A DNA stretch of 5,805 nt, taken from contig CAYOVG010000404.1 in the NCBI GenBank assembly GCA_964407285.1, forward strand, positions 1 to 5,805, read 5' to 3'. Positions 4,715-5,805 of this stretch are shown here, in pieces. Below the pieces are notes generated by a model, which saw only the letters and a list, made by a program, of their open reading frames with translations, had not been told where the DNA came from and did no database searches. Both the position numbers and the translations under genes were made by a program. The stretch's first letter is position 1. Each line of letters opens with the position of its first letter. The DNA comes from CAYOVG01 sp964407285. GTDB lineage: Bacteria; Desulfobacterota; Syntrophobacteria; Syntrophobacterales; Syntrophobacteraceae.

Positions 4715-5805
4715 ATGCTCTCGAACAGATCCAGAGAACACGATGTCCTTTTCAAGGTCGTATCCTCCGCCGTCGTTTTCGGCGGCCTGTACGCCTGCAG
4801 CCTTTACAGCTATCTGCTCTTTCACGGTATCGCCGAACTGTACAGTATCATGATCGCCTTCGCATTGTTCATCGTGTCCTGGAATACCCGTGAATACACC
4901 GATGAACCCAACCTCGTCGATCTCGGCGTCGCCTACCTTTTCGTAGGCGTTCTCGATCTGTTCCATACCCTTGCCTACAAGGGAATGAATATCTTCACGG
5001 ACTATCACTTCTACGCCAATCAACTCTGGGTCGGGGCGCGGTACCTGGAGAGTCTTTCCCTGTTCGGCTTCTCCCTGATCGCCGGCCGAAAAAAGCGGTT
5101 CTCTCACGGCGCCTTGATGACCGGCTACGCGCTCGTCTCCGCGCTCATCCTCCTATCCGTCTTCTATTGGAGAAATTTCCCCACCTGCTTTGTTGAAACA
5201 TCCGCCGACGGACAGGGGTATCAGACTCAGTTCAAAGTCGTCAGCGAATACGTCATCATTGCTCTCCTGTCGGCATCGGCCGGCCTTCTTTGGAAAGGGC
5301 GCGGGGCCTTTTCGCCCCGAGTGTTCAGGCTGCTCCTCCTGTCGATCATTACGACCATCGCGAGCGAATTCTGCTTCACGCTCTACGTCAGCAACTACGG
5401 CTGGATCAACCAGGTCGGGCACTACCTCAAGATCGTGTCTTTCTACATTTTGTACAAATCCATTATCGAAACCGGCCTGCGCAACCCATTTCAGGTGATG
5501 TTCCATCGCATAATTGAAGACGACCAGCAACTGCGCATGGCTAAAGAGGCGGCTGAAGCCGCCAATCGCGCAAAAAGCGATTTCCTCGCCGGTATGAGCC
5601 ATGAACTCCGCACGCCACTCAACGCCATTATCGGATTCTCCGACCTGGTAATGTCCGGGTCGGCCGGTGAACTCAACGATACGCAAAAGGAATTCCTGAA
5701 GGACGTGAGCGACAGCGCCCACTACCTCCTCGCCCTCATAAACGATATCCTGGACATCGCCAAGGTCGAATCCGGCAAGGTGGAACTGGAGCTTTCCCCG
5801 GCGCC
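4715..5805 (+). CDS. Sensor histidine kinase with N-terminal MASE3 domain (3' end outside window)
   Basis: The frame runs open from ATG 4715 to the window edge, giving 363 residues. AGAGGTGA (4702-4709) ending five bases upstream of the ATG is a near-perfect anti-16S match and decides the start. Residues 14-250 form a multi-pass membrane sensor of about seven or eight hydrophobic segments. They carry the MASE3 signature: LLFHGIAELYSIMIAFALFI (34-53), YLFVGVLDLFHTLAYKGMNI (74-93) and QLWVGARYLESLSL (103-116). Residues 268-292 look like a short coiled linker. HisKA follows, with MSHELRTPLNAIIGFSD (294-310); His296 is the phosphoacceptor, and the second HisKA helix LLALINDILDIAKVESGKVE ends near 357. 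The HATPase_c domain and any receiver domain lie past the edge, so a hybrid kinase cannot be excluded. MASE3 ligands are unknown. It is divergent from the transporter operon; a regulatory link is only suggested by position. Confidence 0.92.
   Translation, partial: MLSNRSREHDVLFKVVSSAVVFGGLYACSLYSYLLFHGIAELYSIMIAFALFIVSWNTREYTDEPNLVDLGVAYLFVGVLDLFHTLAYKGMNIFTDYHFYANQLWVGARYLESLSLFGFSLIAGRKKRFSHGALMTGYALVSALILLSVFYWRNFPTCFVETSADGQGYQTQFKVVSEYVIIALLSASAGLLWKGRGAFSPRVFRLLLLSIITTIASEFCFTLYVSNYGWINQVGHYLKIVSFYILYKSIIETGLRNPFQVMFHRIIEDDQQLRMAKEAAEAANRAKSDFLAGMSHELRTPLNAIIGFSDLVMSGSAGELNDTQKEFLKDVSDSAHYLLALINDILDIAKVESGKVELELSPA

Noticed and set aside
5153..5722. 189-codon minus-strand open frame
   Set aside because: Antisense shadow of the MASE3-HisKA kinase; no ribosome-binding site or domain.

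Overview
This 5.8 kb window has moderately high GC, dense coding and short Gram-negative style spacing. It looks like chromosomal DNA of a bacterium that makes molybdenum or tungsten enzymes. The gene families (a TupA-like oxyanion-binding protein beside ModB/ModC, a MASE3 histidine kinase, a compact GH18 glycosidase) would suit a deltaproteobacterial (Desulfobacterota-type) anaerobe. That placement is inference; no rRNA or other taxonomic marker is present.

Left part, plus strand (1-1308): the 3' end of a glycoside hydrolase family 18 gene is followed by a short open frame. That frame looks like the detached C-terminal end of a secreted phytase-like or beta-propeller-type protein, probably a gene remnant. 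Next comes a complete OsmC-family gene with a strong ribosome-binding site. A hairpin at about 1342-1368 separates it from the converging operon on the other strand.

Centre, minus strand (4272 down to 1368): an oxyanion ABC transporter operon in the order binding protein (TupA-like), permease (ModB), ATPase (ModC). It has a clear extended -10 promoter upstream. A perfect 13-bp stem-loop lies just after the binding-protein gene, followed by a roughly 390-bp gap with short repeats before modB. Between modB and modC there is a 62-codon frame whose ATG overlaps the modB stop as ATGA and whose end overlaps the modC start. It may be a real small protein or a translational-coupling device. The binding protein captures the oxyanion in the periplasm, ModB forms the membrane channel and ModC supplies ATP hydrolysis.

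Right part, plus strand (4715 to the edge): a divergently transcribed histidine kinase with an N-terminal MASE3 membrane sensor domain followed by a HisKA dimerisation/phosphoacceptor domain. The window edge cuts it before the ATPase domain. No mobile element, tRNA, rRNA or CRISPR array was seen.

Nothing here is clearly a new system. The points most worth a second look are the TupA-like/ModB/ModC combination, the coupled small frame between modB and modC, and the repeat-bearing gap upstream of modB.
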